In this document: positions 33,209-44,949 of the stretch, in pieces
Layout of the letters: each line of letters begins with the position of its first letter
Numbering within the stretch: position 1 is the first letter of the stretch
Assembly: GCA_004802705.1 (NCBI GenBank)
Contig: SGPL01000006.1
Location: forward strand, 1-64,000
Reading direction: 5' to 3'
Source of the DNA: Bondarzewia mesenterica
Taxonomy: Eukaryota > Basidiomycota > Agaricomycetes > Russulales > Bondarzewiaceae
DNA length: 64,000 nt
Notes under the pieces: model-generated
What the model saw: only the letters and a program-made list of their open reading frames with translations
Told to the model about the DNA's origin: nothing
Databases searched by the model: none
Position numbers and translations under genes: made by a program

Positions 33209-34189
33209 TCTCTCGCTCTCGATCCAACTTAGCTGTCTGTCGCGTTCAGCGGGGTCGCGCGGAGGGGATGGCGGGTGAACGATTACGTGAGTAGTGAGGT
33301 GTATGTGTGTATGTTGATGATGATTTAGGAACAGGAAGTTGTTGTAGACTATTCTCAATCCTATCTTATGTACTAGTTTTCTCTCTCTCTCTCCATAAGC
33401 ATTTTGTAGGAGTTCGTAGGGTGCAATGGCACTATCATAGCAGCATGTTCACGATCTCATTAACATAGCTTGGAAGATTCAGACGAGATTTAGATCTGAA
33501 TAATTTAGCGCGTCGGTCGAAGATCTGACGTGCTGTCGCGCTCGCGGACACTGCATGACTTCATTTCGGGTTTTAATCTACATTCAAACACCGAGAATGA
33601 CCCTTCAAACAAAGAGGTTTTACGGGTTCGACTCAACTAAGCAGACAGAGAGAGGGAGATCTTCGATTTATTCGCCGCAGGAAGGGGGCAAGCTAGTAAA
33701 GTAAACTTAGAACAAAATAGAGCAGGACGAAGTTTGGCGAAAGTGTTGACGGGCCATGTCAGGCTGGCGGAGTCAGTCCGTCGGCTAACCTAAGCATCGA
33801 ATAACATGATACATATGGGTCGGCACCAGTAATAATGGGTGATCGGGTTCGAACGTAGCTTGACCTCAATCACTTTCGTCTCGGACAAGAGGCCCAAAAT
33901 GAGCAGATGTTGAGCATTCCTCGAGCGCACAATTTCACGAGTGCCTCGATCCGTGACCAACGTCAACAGTTTGAGAAGTAAGAGCGTAAAGATGATCGTG
34001 TAGTATTTTGCCTTCCACAACAGATGGTACAGATTGCGAGAATGTGAATACTTAGCCATACAAATGATCGTCAACCCGAAGAGACTGACAACAAATAATG
34101 AAGAAACAGGAAGCTGAGGCAAGGACGCCGCCGCCGCAAGATCCACAGGCGTGTCGGAGACACAGCTGGAGCTACACGCGGGTACAGAT
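33209..34189. other. Convergent intergenic region
   Basis: About 980 bp between the 3' ends of the RING gene (plus) and the aspartic protease gene (minus). It contains a CT-microsatellite near 33380-33393. Open minus-strand frames here extend from the protease gene in the wrong frame. No gene is supported. Confidence 0.4.
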
Positions 34190-36046
34190 TCAGTTGGTGG
34201 TTGCTTGCGTAAAGGACGTGGTCGCGAGGCCCAGGCGGTTGTTGGCAGTGTCGAAGACGGAGTAGAACCGCTCCAGGAAGGTGAACCCGTTGATGAAGTC
34301 GAGACCCTCTCCCGAGGGGGTCCCAAGATCTGATGGGACGACGGGGCGTGAGCATAATAAAAATCGACAACGCGAGTGGAGTTCATGTGCGTCACTTACC
34401 GCCGACAATGAGGTAGACGTTGTTCGACGTGCCGCCGATAGCCGAGTTGATGGCGCGCGGCCAGATTTGCGCGTTGGCCGTCAGCTCGAAGGTCGTCTGT
34501 AACGCGAGTCGTCAGTGAGACACGCTCAATCACGCGGGAGATTAAGAGATTCGATTTACCCCGCCGATGGTGAAGAACAAGCTTTTGAGGTTGTTGAATT
34601 GCGCTGTTGTCAAGCGGAGGAGACCAGTGTTGGCATCGGCCACCGCGCCGGTAGCTGACTGGTAGCGCTTCAAAGCATCTGATCACTTCATGTTACCGGT
34701 CTGGCCAGTGAAGCTCACAGGCGTATGTTGAACTCACCAGAGGCGAGAAGAATGAGAGTAGTACCTGGAATTGAAAGCAAACAGATCACTGTATTAGCGA
34801 CTCTAATATTTGGAGAACATAGACTGGAATTACCGGTGTCGACAATGCCAGCCGTGGTGGACAAGATAGTGGTCGATGTGCTATATCTGACCGACTGGTT
34901 GATTCCCCAGAACTCGCTGGCAGGCGATGTGCTCGTGAGTCCACTACAAGAAGCTTGCTAGTCAGATTTGGAGGACACACAGCGCCCGCAAGTCACTTAC
35001 GTGAAGGTGATTGATCCCGTGAACTTGCTCGAATCAGTCCCACCAAACGTAAGTTCGCCGTTCTGTGCAGTAAGGCTGGTCGTGGGCTCAAAGGAAACGG
35101 CAACGAGATTGCTTGTGATGGTTCCCTGGCTGAAGAGATTGTCCGTCACCGTGGGGATGGTGGACGTGGTGGCGGGGGAGAGCGTGTCTGTTTGGGTTGG
35201 AGATTGCGTTAGGTTTCAGCCTCACGTCAGACGACAAGAAGCATTCATACCAAGAGTCAAATCAACAGGACCAATGCTGCAGGGAAGATCGGTTAGAATG
35301 GAGATCCGCAATAGGAGAAGATGCGTGTCTACCCCAGAATGCCGTCGACTCCAGAAAAACCTTGCGAAGTAGAAGCAACACCAATGGATTGCTTGGTGAT
35401 AGTCAAGCCCGAACCCAAAGATACTGTGTCCGTGAATTCCGTGCCTAAACAACGACGCAGTTATCAGTATCAGCAGAATAGTGCGGATCACGAAAACACT
35501 GCATACCAGAGAAGGATCCAGAGCCGTAGGTGACCGACTTCAATGTATCTTAAGTCAGGCAATCTCTCACCATAAGGAGACGAGAAGATCTAACTCACCA
35601 CACGGTTGGAGGTCTGCGTGCTGGTGCTAGTCTTGACATAGGCCTTGCCGGCGCCAACCCACGTGTTAGAAGAACCGGTATCGATGAGAAGACTATCTGA
35701 AGGAATGGTCAGTCTAAATTTGCACCGGGCAACAATAGAAATCTGATTCACAAGTGGTCGCGGGGCTTCCAACGCCGACTGAGGCAGCGTAGGTCACGGC
35801 CTGGTTCTCCACGGAAATGCTGACGACCGCATCTGAGCTCAGGCTAACGCCACTGATCTTGGCCTCAGCGCGAGCACGCAAGGCCTTCGCACGGGCTTGA
35901 TCGTGCTTGAGGAGAAGGGGGATAGACGTGACATTGATTGTCTTTGCGAAGGGGAGGCTGATGAGAGAGTCGCGGATGACAACAGGCTTCGCCGCGACGG
36001 TCAAGGCTAGCACGAGAAGGGAGGTGAGGGCTGCAGTCGGAAACAT
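34190..36046 (-). CDS. Secreted pepsin-type aspartic protease (polyporopepsin-like)
   Basis: Family A1 endopeptidase. The start MFPTAALTSLLVLALTVAA is a signal peptide, followed by a propeptide with basic LRARAEAK. The two catalytic motifs are DTGSSNTWVG (near 35690) and VDTG-TTLILLASDAL (near 34860-34740, split by an intron). Other landmarks are VTYGSGSFSG-TEFTDTVSLGSG, GVDGILG(V)GPVDLT, NGELTFGGTDSSKFTG, EFWGINQSV, and the C-terminal LGTPSGEGLDFINGFTFLERFYSVFDTANNRLGLA. This is the pattern of basidiomycete extracellular aspartic proteases. Stop at 34190-34192 after FTQATTN. About nine short introns. A TATA box lies about 75 bp upstream of the start. It appears complete and active. Confidence 0.94.
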
Positions 36047-36116
36047 GGCGAGGAATAGGGAGTGGAAAGAGTCGACTGCGGCGGGAGCACGGCATTCCAG
36101 GTTGCTCAGAGCCTAG

Positions 36117-36124
36117 TATTTATA
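36117..36124 (-). promoter_or_regulatory. TATA box of the aspartic protease gene
   Basis: TATAAATA on the minus strand, 70-78 bp upstream of the start codon at 36046. Confidence 0.6.
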
Positions 36125-37783
36125 TGAAATGAAGATGCGCGAGCATTCGGTTCGCGCTTCTTCCTCCTTCCCAGGAGTAGCTCGAAGACCATGCGGTGCG
36201 AACCCGAGCATCCATGCACCATACCGGGTGCTTTGCCTTCGTATTGCGAAAAATAACGGTAATTGAGTGTCATAAGATGTTCGCGCGGCCGGATTCACGT
36301 GGACTCTGTTCGGATAGCCGCTTCTGACCGGGAAGACTCACCGAAGAAGAAGAAAGATAGGATAAGAAAGCAGGAAGACTAGATCGAACCTTTGAAAAGG
36401 GGGAAATGGTGTGGTGGAGGCACACGCTCGTCCGTTTTCAACACTTCCATAAACGAGAGAACGAGACTTACATCTCTGGAAAACATCCTGTACGTGCGGC
36501 TTCCATTAGAGGACATGAGTGGTCGCGCCAAAGTACGGAATGCTCCGGCACCTAATACCCGCCTACTAGTTTGATAACAATAATAGCGGCGGAGGTATTG
36601 TACTGTCTGAGTAACTTCGGGGGATGAACAGAGAAGCTGGTGATCGAAGCCCAACGCTTCAAAGCTTCATTACTCACAGGAAAGATCTGTGCCACAATAT
36701 CGCGCCATTTGAATTAAGTCTTTGGACGTGCCTGCAAGGCGCATGATCCATCTTCGGGAAAATGTTTGAAGGAAAACAGAGCCGCAATCGCAACTACTGA
36801 AGCTTGAGGGACTTAAACAAGACAGGGCTCTGATTGATATCTGTAGACGGCGAAACCGCGTCCCTCGAATGTACTGTCAGTATTCCAACAGTGTGAAATG
36901 CAAAACGTGCTTCAAGAGTAAGGTTCCGAATACCTATGCGCATGGCTCGTTGATTAGTATCGATTGTAACCAGGGAACTGTATCCTCGTGAGCCATATGG
37001 TCCCATCTATGAACGCGCAAGACGCGCATGATACACCGCAAGACCGAGCAACATTCGCCATTGTCGGCGTTGTTGAGAGTTGATCTGTTCGAGATATTTG
37101 AGTAAGATACGGCACTGGTTTGAATAGAGCATACAGACCCAGGTATAGATTCCAGGAAATTTTGCTTAACATCTACCGAGCTTCTGTGCATGCGGGAAGG
37201 CAGATCAGATGACCTAAACCACTGTCAATGATAGGAGGTGAGACGATAAGAAACCTGTAAGTTACGCGTATGTTGCTGTTGAATGATGAACATTCATATG
37301 AACCAAGTCTAACAAGTTCGAGCATCTTAATGTCGCGCGCGCATCTTGCCAAGAGCAACATTAGGATTATTGAGCTGGACGACGCCACCTAGCGAGATAC
37401 CGAGATAGTAACGATCCCGGGCAGTCCCGGGCGTTCCTTCGAAGGCATGTGACGTGACGGAGGGGCGAAGGACACACTGCATGGTGGGCATCAATGTCAA
37501 TGGTAAAGTATATCAGTATCGGATAGGACGAGAATCTTTCCCAGGGGTAAATTATACGAAGGCGGTTGAGCACACGGTTCCATGCGAGTCAAACCCAAGT
37601 TGGCCAAAAGTAGAAATTGTATTCGTTTTAAAATAACCGACTCACAAGAGATCGCATCTGCACGGAAGCAAATCAGCAGCTGTGAATAGATTGTACATCG
37701 GTCTTGCGGTCTGGGAATTATTATAGAATGCCTGGAGTTAAGTCTCGTCACGACATTCATCCCTGTCAATCCCATTATCGCAG
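36125..37783. other. Intergenic region, no supported feature
   Basis: About 1.65 kb between the protease promoter and the oxidase 3' end. Short open stretches occur on both strands, but none shows a domain, a convincing start or splice-linked continuity. A small unknown gene cannot be excluded. Confidence 0.35.
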
Positions 37784-39350
37784 TCATGACCTGGCAAGGC
37801 TTTCTTGAAGCAGACGAACGGCCTCTGCCGCCGCCCCCCAAGACTGCTGATACCCGGCCGGTCTACGAGAGAACCACATCAGATGGCGCCATGAACAATC
37901 ACGTCGGCTGTGCTTACCCAAAGCCATACGCATGCACGACGAGCACCTTCGCACTCTCATCATCGCCTTGCACCAATTTCGGCACCAGATCTCCTTTAGT
38001 CGGCAGTTCCACAATTTGTGCCTCAACTCGTGGTCCACCCTCGCGCGCGGGTCTCAGACCGACGTTATGGCTGAGAATACGGGTCTCTGGATCGGCCAAG
38101 GCGGGTACAAAGGCTTTTGCCCGAGACAAGATGCCCTCTGCAGTGGCAATGTCCACTGAGGTATCCCAGTTGTTGACCTGGAATGTACCGCCCATGAGGA
38201 CCATACCCGGCGGAGAGGGCCGGGGGATAAGATAGGTAGCCACATCGCCCTTGACAGCTTTACAGGACATGAGGTGAGTGGATTTCAAAACTTCGCGATT
38301 TTTGACGACGTTTCACTCACCAGGGATCAAAGTAACGAATTCGCTTGCCTTCGGCGCATGTGCAATCACAGTCTGCCCGCGGATCTAAACACCGCCATTA
38401 GCTGTGAAGACTACGTATGAAAACGTCTTTCCTACTAACAGGAAAGACCTTTTTGTCCTCCACACCGATTAAAGATCGTGCTCCTGCAAAGACCAGATAT
38501 CGTCAGATCTAGCAAGCTACGTTAGAGCATACCACTCACCAAGTCCAGTAGCATTCACGACTACTCCCCCCTCTCCTGCAAGCTTACCAGCCTCATCCAA
38601 GCTCACCAATCTGCGCTTTATGAATTGGACCCGTCGAGATTCCAGCTCGGATTTCAGCCATGGAAGATATATTTCCGGGTTAATTGAGACAGTGTGGAAT
38701 TCGACTCCACTCTTCACGTTCGAAGGTAGGTAGGCTTCCGTCTTTAACACACGGAACTGTACCACGGGTGAGTCAATCCTTGCCACACCTTGCTCGGCTT
38801 TCCACCCTTACGCGAAAACTTACATCTCGTACGATATCCTTCCACCACACCTGACTTTCAGCGTCCTCGTGTTCGAAGTATACTTTGGACGGCAATTTCT
38901 ACGAGCGTTGTCAGCGGGTCGGATCATCCGTGCAACTTTGGATACATACCAGGACAAGACCGGTAGGTATCATATCCCAAAACTTGTCGCTTGATATAAA
39001 AAGATCAAGATATGGTTTCTTGATTCCTTTCACAAGATCTAACTCACAAGGTCTGCTTTTCCCAGCGATGCAATCGCTCATCATACTGCATCGGGGACCA
39101 ATTCGCACCCTGCATGTCAAAGATAACGCGTTCTCTCCTGATCAAGGCGCATCAGAAGGAAGACACTCACTGCCCATGGGCTAGCAAACGCCTGACTGCT
39201 CAGATCCTCCGGCAGATCCCTTGCTATGATCGTCACTTGATAGCGTTCAGCGCCAGCACCCTCCGTCAGAACGTGTGCGATAGTTAGCCCAATGACACCC
39301 GAGCCAACGATGACGACGGGGACTGGTTTGGCGGTTTCGCTCTTCGACAT
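37784..39350 (-). CDS. FAD-dependent D-amino-acid/D-aspartate oxidase family
   Basis: Flavoenzyme oxidising D-amino acids to 2-oxo acids with H2O2 release, usually peroxisomal in fungi. The start [10 protein letters not shown] precedes the FAD-binding Rossmann motif [17 protein letters not shown] and the family signature [12 protein letters not shown]. Later landmarks are VVVNATGLG (near 38540), [17 protein letters not shown] (near 38050), [17 protein letters not shown] spanning an intron near 37910-37870, and the C-terminus [16 protein letters not shown] (stop 37784). The start at 39350 is preferred over an upstream in-frame ATG at 39389, which would add 13 hydrophobic residues. The C-terminal tripeptide ARS is not a standard PTS1 peroxisomal signal, unlike many fungal relatives. 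Specificity (neutral versus acidic D-amino acids) cannot be decided. Confidence 0.9.
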
Positions 39351-40653
39351 TGCCGAGATGGTGATGAGATAGATGAAGGATGGGCGCAAACGCGATCGCT
39401 ACAGGCAAGCTACAGACGTTATATGGCGCATCCTATCGCACGACTTCGGATCTCAAACGCCGAAATCGAGTCAGGCAAAGGCCTAGTCCTGTACGATGGA
39501 CAGTCTAGGGTGGTCCTGAAGGAAACTTCGTCGATTAAAATCCGCGAAAGGCTTTTGAATGTGCCTACTCACACAAAAAAATGACTGTGGAAAACCCCAA
39601 CAGTGAACGCCAACTCAATGCTGCTTGCCGGAAACTCGTAAAATCACGGTATCACCCGTATTTTAAAATTCACCCCCAAAACGAGAGGAATCCACTTCGA
39701 GTAAGTACTCACAGGTACTCACATGCACACCTCTGTGTACATTCGAACGAGGCTAATCAATACCCCAGCGGCAAGCAATGGTATCGATACTATCAGTGTC
39801 GGCATCGACCAGAAATAGAGTCGAGGATTCTGATAAGATGTTAAAAAATCTTGCTTAGCAGGAAACAGCTCCGCGCGCGTATGCGTGACCTAAAGAGAAA
39901 TGCACGTGGCATGAACGCGTCACCGAGGCTGGGAGTTAACTTACTACAACTTGGGAGTCGGCGTCGAATGCTCTGAATTTTCTTCCTGTATGAACGCATT
40001 TCTTTCATCCTGGAATTTTTGTGAAAATAATCTAACTTTTCTCGAGCATTGGAGCTTAGATTGCATTGGACTCACGCGGTGTAAGTTACACTTCATCATT
40101 TCACAGATTCCCACTCTCCTCTGCTTAGGCCATTTGGGATCCCCTGCTTCGTATGTTGAGGTTGAGTATAAATGTCTTTGACTCACTGCGCACTAACATA
40201 TTAGAAACGAAGTGCGCCTTGATTAGGACGGGCGGATGATCGTGAACGATCAACAATCAATCCCTGTTCAAGCTTAGAGTAGCACCCTAGCTGTGTAGCA
40301 GGTGACTACGCAGCAGAGACACTCCGCCTGCTTGTATTCTAAAATACACAACGCGCTCTGTCTTGGCTCTGATCTTATCCCAATATTGTTTAAAATTCTT
40401 GACCTGAACAGGATTGCACCGCCATCGGCGAGTTCCTCGAAGAGGTTGGTATGGGTCCATCTAACACCTAAGTTTGTGTCATTGCGCCTCCGAATTGCAC
40501 ACTCAGGCGCTTGACCACTCTCGACGACATACGGGATGAAATCTCGAAAAGCTTGGCGTTGCTTGCCTGTGGGCTCTTTCAAGGGCTCGCGTTGTGTGCG
40601 CTGAGCATGTCACAGATTCGTCGGTAGGCAACCGATGCTCATTGCAAACATTT
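39351..40653. other. Intergenic region, no supported feature
   Basis: About 1.3 kb upstream of the oxidase and of the RTA1-like gene. Short open stretches at 39581-39844 (plus) and 40274-40582 (minus) show no recognisable domain. It probably holds two divergent promoters. Confidence 0.35.
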
Positions 40654-42286
40654 ATGGGACTGGCAGAATTCTCCATATTGTCTCATCTATCCATATTTTC
40701 TTCTCCTTTGTTTGCTCACTCGCCTCAATCAAACCTCGATTTAACAATATCAGGTCAGTACGCACGTATTGCTCTTCGCTGAAGCATCCAGTGGAACCGA
40801 TGGCTGTGTGTAGACGATCCTTCTCCCTATGGATATACCCTGGCCAAATCCATATGCATTCTGTTCGTTGTCCTCTTCACCATTTCGACCCGTAAGTGCA
40901 GTACATTCTCATTGATGACCTTGCTCTTTGGAGGCATATATGACTAAATTCTTGAACCTGCGCCAGTTACACATTCAACCCAGTCATTCTATTTTAAAAT
41001 GTGGTGGTTACTACCGACGATAGTCGCAGCTGGCCTGTTCGACATCGTCGGGTGGTTTGCTCGGCTGTATTCCAGCACGGACGCAAACGCTCTTGCACCG
41101 TATATCATACAGTGAGCATCTGTTTTCGCTCCCCCACCCGGATCTGTTTCCTGATGTATAATGCAAATTGTAGGACTACATCGACCATTCTCGCTCTGAC
41201 GCCTTTATCGGCGACGAGCTTCACCATTCTCAGACGACTCATCAGACGTCTGGAATTCGAGTACAGTCTTATCGGTCCTAAACTCTATCACATATTTCTC
41301 TCTTTTCGTCTACAATCAATCCGTTAACAGGTTTATTCACAAATTTATTTCTTTTTGAGGTTCAGTCATTTTCTTGTCCTGTATAAGTGTCTTCGAACAT
41401 GCGCAGTTTCTGACCTCGCTGACATTGGCATCGGTACCAGGTTTTCGTCGCTCTGACGGTACGATCTGTTGGTGGTGCCATGGCATCTATCACGGCTTCC
41501 AACGACAAGGACGCGGACAGGGTGCGTAGATAATAGCTCATCTACCATCGATTTGAGGTTACATTATGCTCGGTGGTGTCATTTTTCAAACGAGTACGCA
41601 TATCCCTCTCCCTCATCCCAACAAATACCCTTATTCTCTCCCCCTTGTCCTCCTTCTCTCCTTCGCTCTTCGCATCTGAATGGTAGGCAAGTCACCATCA
41701 TCGCCTACGTCGCCCTTGCAACCGAGTTCATCTGGTGCGTGCTCTCGTACAAGCCCCTGCACCACCGAGCTCCCTCAGTGTTTTCCTTGAAAGCGTCCAT
41801 GCCCGTCAAGCCAAAGGGCATCGAGCCCAACATCAAGCTCCGGCTCGCAGGCCTGTGCTTCATGACGACCTGCCTCTTCATCCGATCCGCCCTCTTCCCT
41901 CCCACCCTCCTAAGTGCTTTCTCACCATCCTGATCGACCTACTCCATCCTTCTTCTCTCGTTGATTCATCTATCGTATCGAAATATACGTCCGTGTACCG
42001 CACCATCGAGCTCGCCAACGACTTCCAAGGCCGCATCATCACCACCCAAGTGTACTTCAGTGAGTTTCCCCCTCCGTTGCATTTTTAACCTTTTTATTCA
42101 GTCGCTGAAACATAATCAATCTCCTGCAGAAGCGCTCGATGGCGCGATGGTCATCCTCGCGATCTACACCTCAACGTCCTGCACCCGGGCATCCTCCTCG
42201 CCGACCAGCCTGGCTTCAAGTCCTACGGTGACCTCGGTAGGTCCTTTTCCGGCGAGATGCTCCCCTTGGATCCATATCGCGCATGA
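40654..42286 (+). CDS. RTA1-like seven-transmembrane protein with apparent frameshift
   Basis: Fungal-specific lipid-translocating exporter-like family (RTA1/RSB1), seven membrane segments, linked in yeast to sphingoid-base and drug tolerance. Spliced fragments give DDPSPYGYTLAKSICILFVVLFTIST (about 40820-40900), FYFKMWWLLPTIVAAGLFDIVGWFARLYSS and ALAPYIIQ (41000-41110), LALTPLSATSFTILRRLIRRLE, VRSVGGAMAS, GYIMLGGVIFQ, VTIIAYVALATEFIW, KLRLAGLCFMTTCLFIR and SVYRTIELANDFQGRI. At 42169-42171 the expected LNVLHPG continuation is one base out of frame; with the base restored, reading runs to a stop at 42284-42286 (LDPYRA). Exon 1 (from about 40654) is uncertain. The usual Gln before SVGG is Arg. 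It is either a decaying gene or an assembly error; see findings. Confidence 0.7.
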
Positions 42287-42886
42287 GGGAGAGGCGTCCC
42301 GGGTGACTGGGCTTTTATCTGTCCTCGCGCGTTTCGCCGTCAGGCTGACCGGACATCACGAATCATAGCCCATCTCTTACGACAGTATAGTGTACATCCT
42401 ATATTTATAATGATAGCTTGCGAGTCAGATAATATAATTACTCGTTTACCAACCGCATTCTGCAGGACTCTTGAATTCATTGCCTCCCATAATCATCTGC
42501 ATCAGAAGCGAAGCCTGAACCTGACCGAGACTCGCTCACAGCTGCACGCACTCAAGTGCATGGACATGCACATCTCAAGTGAACTCTAGGACTCATACGA
42601 TTACAACAGTAAGGACATACTAATGAACAATAATACTCGGACAGGACGTCGAAACGCACGAAGTAACGAAAAACCGAAGGAATAACATGCCCCGAGAGAC
42701 ACTGCTAAAATGGACATTCATGCTTCGAGACGGGTGGAAAGGGAAGGGTTACACATACAAGTCGTCCACGAAGATCCACTGATACACAATATAGGAAAGC
42801 ATGCGAAGGGGATAACGCATCTACGCGAAGCGCACTTTTTCACCAGGACGACCCTCAGACAGGAGCACTACAGCCTGCAGGACGAA
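42287..42886. other. Convergent intergenic region
   Basis: About 600 bp between the 3' ends of the RTA1-like gene and the ARMT1-like gene. No gene, RNA or repeat is visible. Confidence 0.4.
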
Positions 42887-44877
42887 TCAATCAAAGTCAG
42901 CAAACACTTCCGACGCTGGTAGAGGAAAAAAAACGAAACTGACATATTTGCCGCTAATCTTCCACCCAGGCTCATCATGGTCTAGCCTCTCTGCCACCTC
43001 GTCACTCTCCAAGCCCACGACCACGTCGCTCTTGATCGTGCGCAGCGAGCACACCTTGGGCGCGCCGGCCGAGCTTGCCATTGGGCCGATGGCGACCTCG
43101 AAAGGCGTCGACGCGGGTGCGGCACAATCGTACGTGAGCTTGCGGTGGTTCAAGTCGCCCTTGAAGATGACGAGGTCCGACCTGGACAGGTGTAGGAAGA
43201 GATCCGGAGCCTCGCTGTGCAGTTCCCAAAAGGTGTATCCCGTGCACCAGAAGGGGTGTTGTTCGTAGACCCATTTTCCCTCACGCTCGTATTGCTGTTA
43301 AAGGTACGGATCATGTCAGAGGTATTGGCACTGACGAGGCTATATAACATGAACTCGCCTTCCATCGCTGCCCGAGTCGACGAATAGACTCACGTTCTGC
43401 CTCGGATGCTTTCGGGAAGAGGTGGCCGTAGACGATGATGTTCAGCAGCCACTCCCAATCCTTCTTCGTCACATCCGAGACGAACCATGGGTAACGCTTT
43501 CCGTGGAAACGGATCTGCTTCGCGAGACCACTCTGAATGAGGAAGTCCGCTAGGGTTGCAGACCGCTCAGCATTGAGTCAATATATGCGCTGAAATAACG
43601 TACCGTAGACACAGTCACAGTACAATTCGAATCCGGCATTATCGAGGACAAAGTCAACTCTTCCGCCGGTTTCACGTAGATTTTTTACGGTGTCCCAAAG
43701 CTTGTTCATATGATTTCCGAGAATATTCTTTTCGGTAGAAGCGAGGTGCTCGCCGCCAGTAGACTGTAATGCCTTGATTTGATCTTCGGTCATGTTGATG
43801 AGCAATGACAAGTCGGTGGAGTTACCCCAGAGGCAGACTGATTGGAAAGAACATGAGCAATATTTCTCGGACCGATGGAAAGACTGAGCACACCTTGAGT
43901 AAGCTCCAAAAACATGAGACGCTCAGCCTCGAGCTTCTCTGTGGCAGACAAGCTGTCCGAATTTGAGAACGGCTCGACGAAACGCATGGACAGTTCAAAG
44001 ACGGCGTCAGCAGAACGCGAGAAGGTATCACACTTATGGTGATTCATCCTGAGCGTCATCGTGTCACGGAAAAGCGGGACCTCTTACCTTTTGTCTATAG
44101 AAGACATCATAGTCACCCCAAAACTTACTGATACTAAAGGCCTCGTGAAGACGGCGGTACTTGTATGCTTCGGCAAAAAGCCAAGGTGCATTCATAAAGT
44201 CCTTGCCTGAAAACTGTGAGTGAGGGGAAGAAAAAAAAGGAAGACTATATGCGCGTACCTTGGAAGTATTTGGCAATCTCCTTGTTCCAGAGGGCAACAT
44301 CGGCCTCATTGTCGTCGATAATAGGCCTCAACTTGGCGTTACCAGAAAGGTCTGTCATGAGGATGTCCATACGCTCGATGCAGTGAACAAGGTCGACGAT
44401 TTTCTCCTCCGAGGATTGCTCATTGAGAGTACGAACGGTGTCGTCAATGGCCTTCCCAAGAATGGTTGGAAGACGGACGCCCATCGTGGCGTGGGCGAAG
44501 GAGTACTCATGGTAGCCGCGATAAGCGGGCCAAGGGGGGTTGTTGGGGTCAACCTAGACAAAAGAGAAGAGTGAGCAGCGAAAAAAGGAGAGGTCTGCTA
44601 CAGAACATATCACCCTAGTTGGGGTGCGAGGCCATGGGCCCTTTATGTCCTTCTTGTCAGGAAGATGTCCGAGATGGAGGGTGACTTTGGAAGTAGCGTG
44701 ATGGCCTTTGCCAGGGGGCACGCTGGGCGGGGAAGCAGCGCCGTTGGGTACAACGTTGTCGGACATGTTTTGGTCAGAGGAGGAGAGCGGGTTAATTTGT
44801 TTGTGGTGGTCGTGGTCAGAGGGGGGAGTGGGAGGGAAGTATTGAAAGTTGGGGGAATCGAACTGAAGAACAGACAT
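42887..44877 (-). CDS. ARMT1/DUF89 damage-control phosphatase-like protein
   Basis: Metal-dependent DUF89 family. Members hydrolyse damaged sugar phosphates (fructose-1-phosphate and similar), and human ARMT1 has also been reported as a protein carboxyl methyltransferase. In order: a disordered Pro/Ser N-terminus, DPNNPPWPAYRGYHEYSFAHATMGVRLP, ERMDILMTDLSGNAKLRPI, NAPWLFAEAYKYRRLHEAF, FWGDYDVFYRQK, WGNSTDLSLL, RVDFVLDNAGFELYCDCVYADFL, VSDVTKKDWEWLL and LVIFKGDLNHRKLTYD. The DNAGFEL and KGDLN motifs are the metal- and substrate-binding signatures, and both are intact. The end at 42887 assumes read-through of a possible GTCAGT donor near 42942; splicing there would change only the last residues. 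A TATA box lies about 65-72 bp upstream. It looks functional. Confidence 0.92.
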
Positions 44878-44941
44878 GGGAGGACTCGATCGGGACAGGG
44901 CAAGAGGGTTGACCTGGGAATTCGAATGTTGGCCCTGCAGT

Positions 44942-44949
44942 CTTTTATA
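44942..44949 (-). promoter_or_regulatory. TATA box of the ARMT1-like gene
   Basis: TATAAAAG on the minus strand, 65-72 bp upstream of the start codon at 44877. Confidence 0.55.

Noticed and set aside
33615..33640. GGTTCGACTC resembling a tRNA T-arm
   Set aside because: No matching D-arm or acceptor stem nearby.
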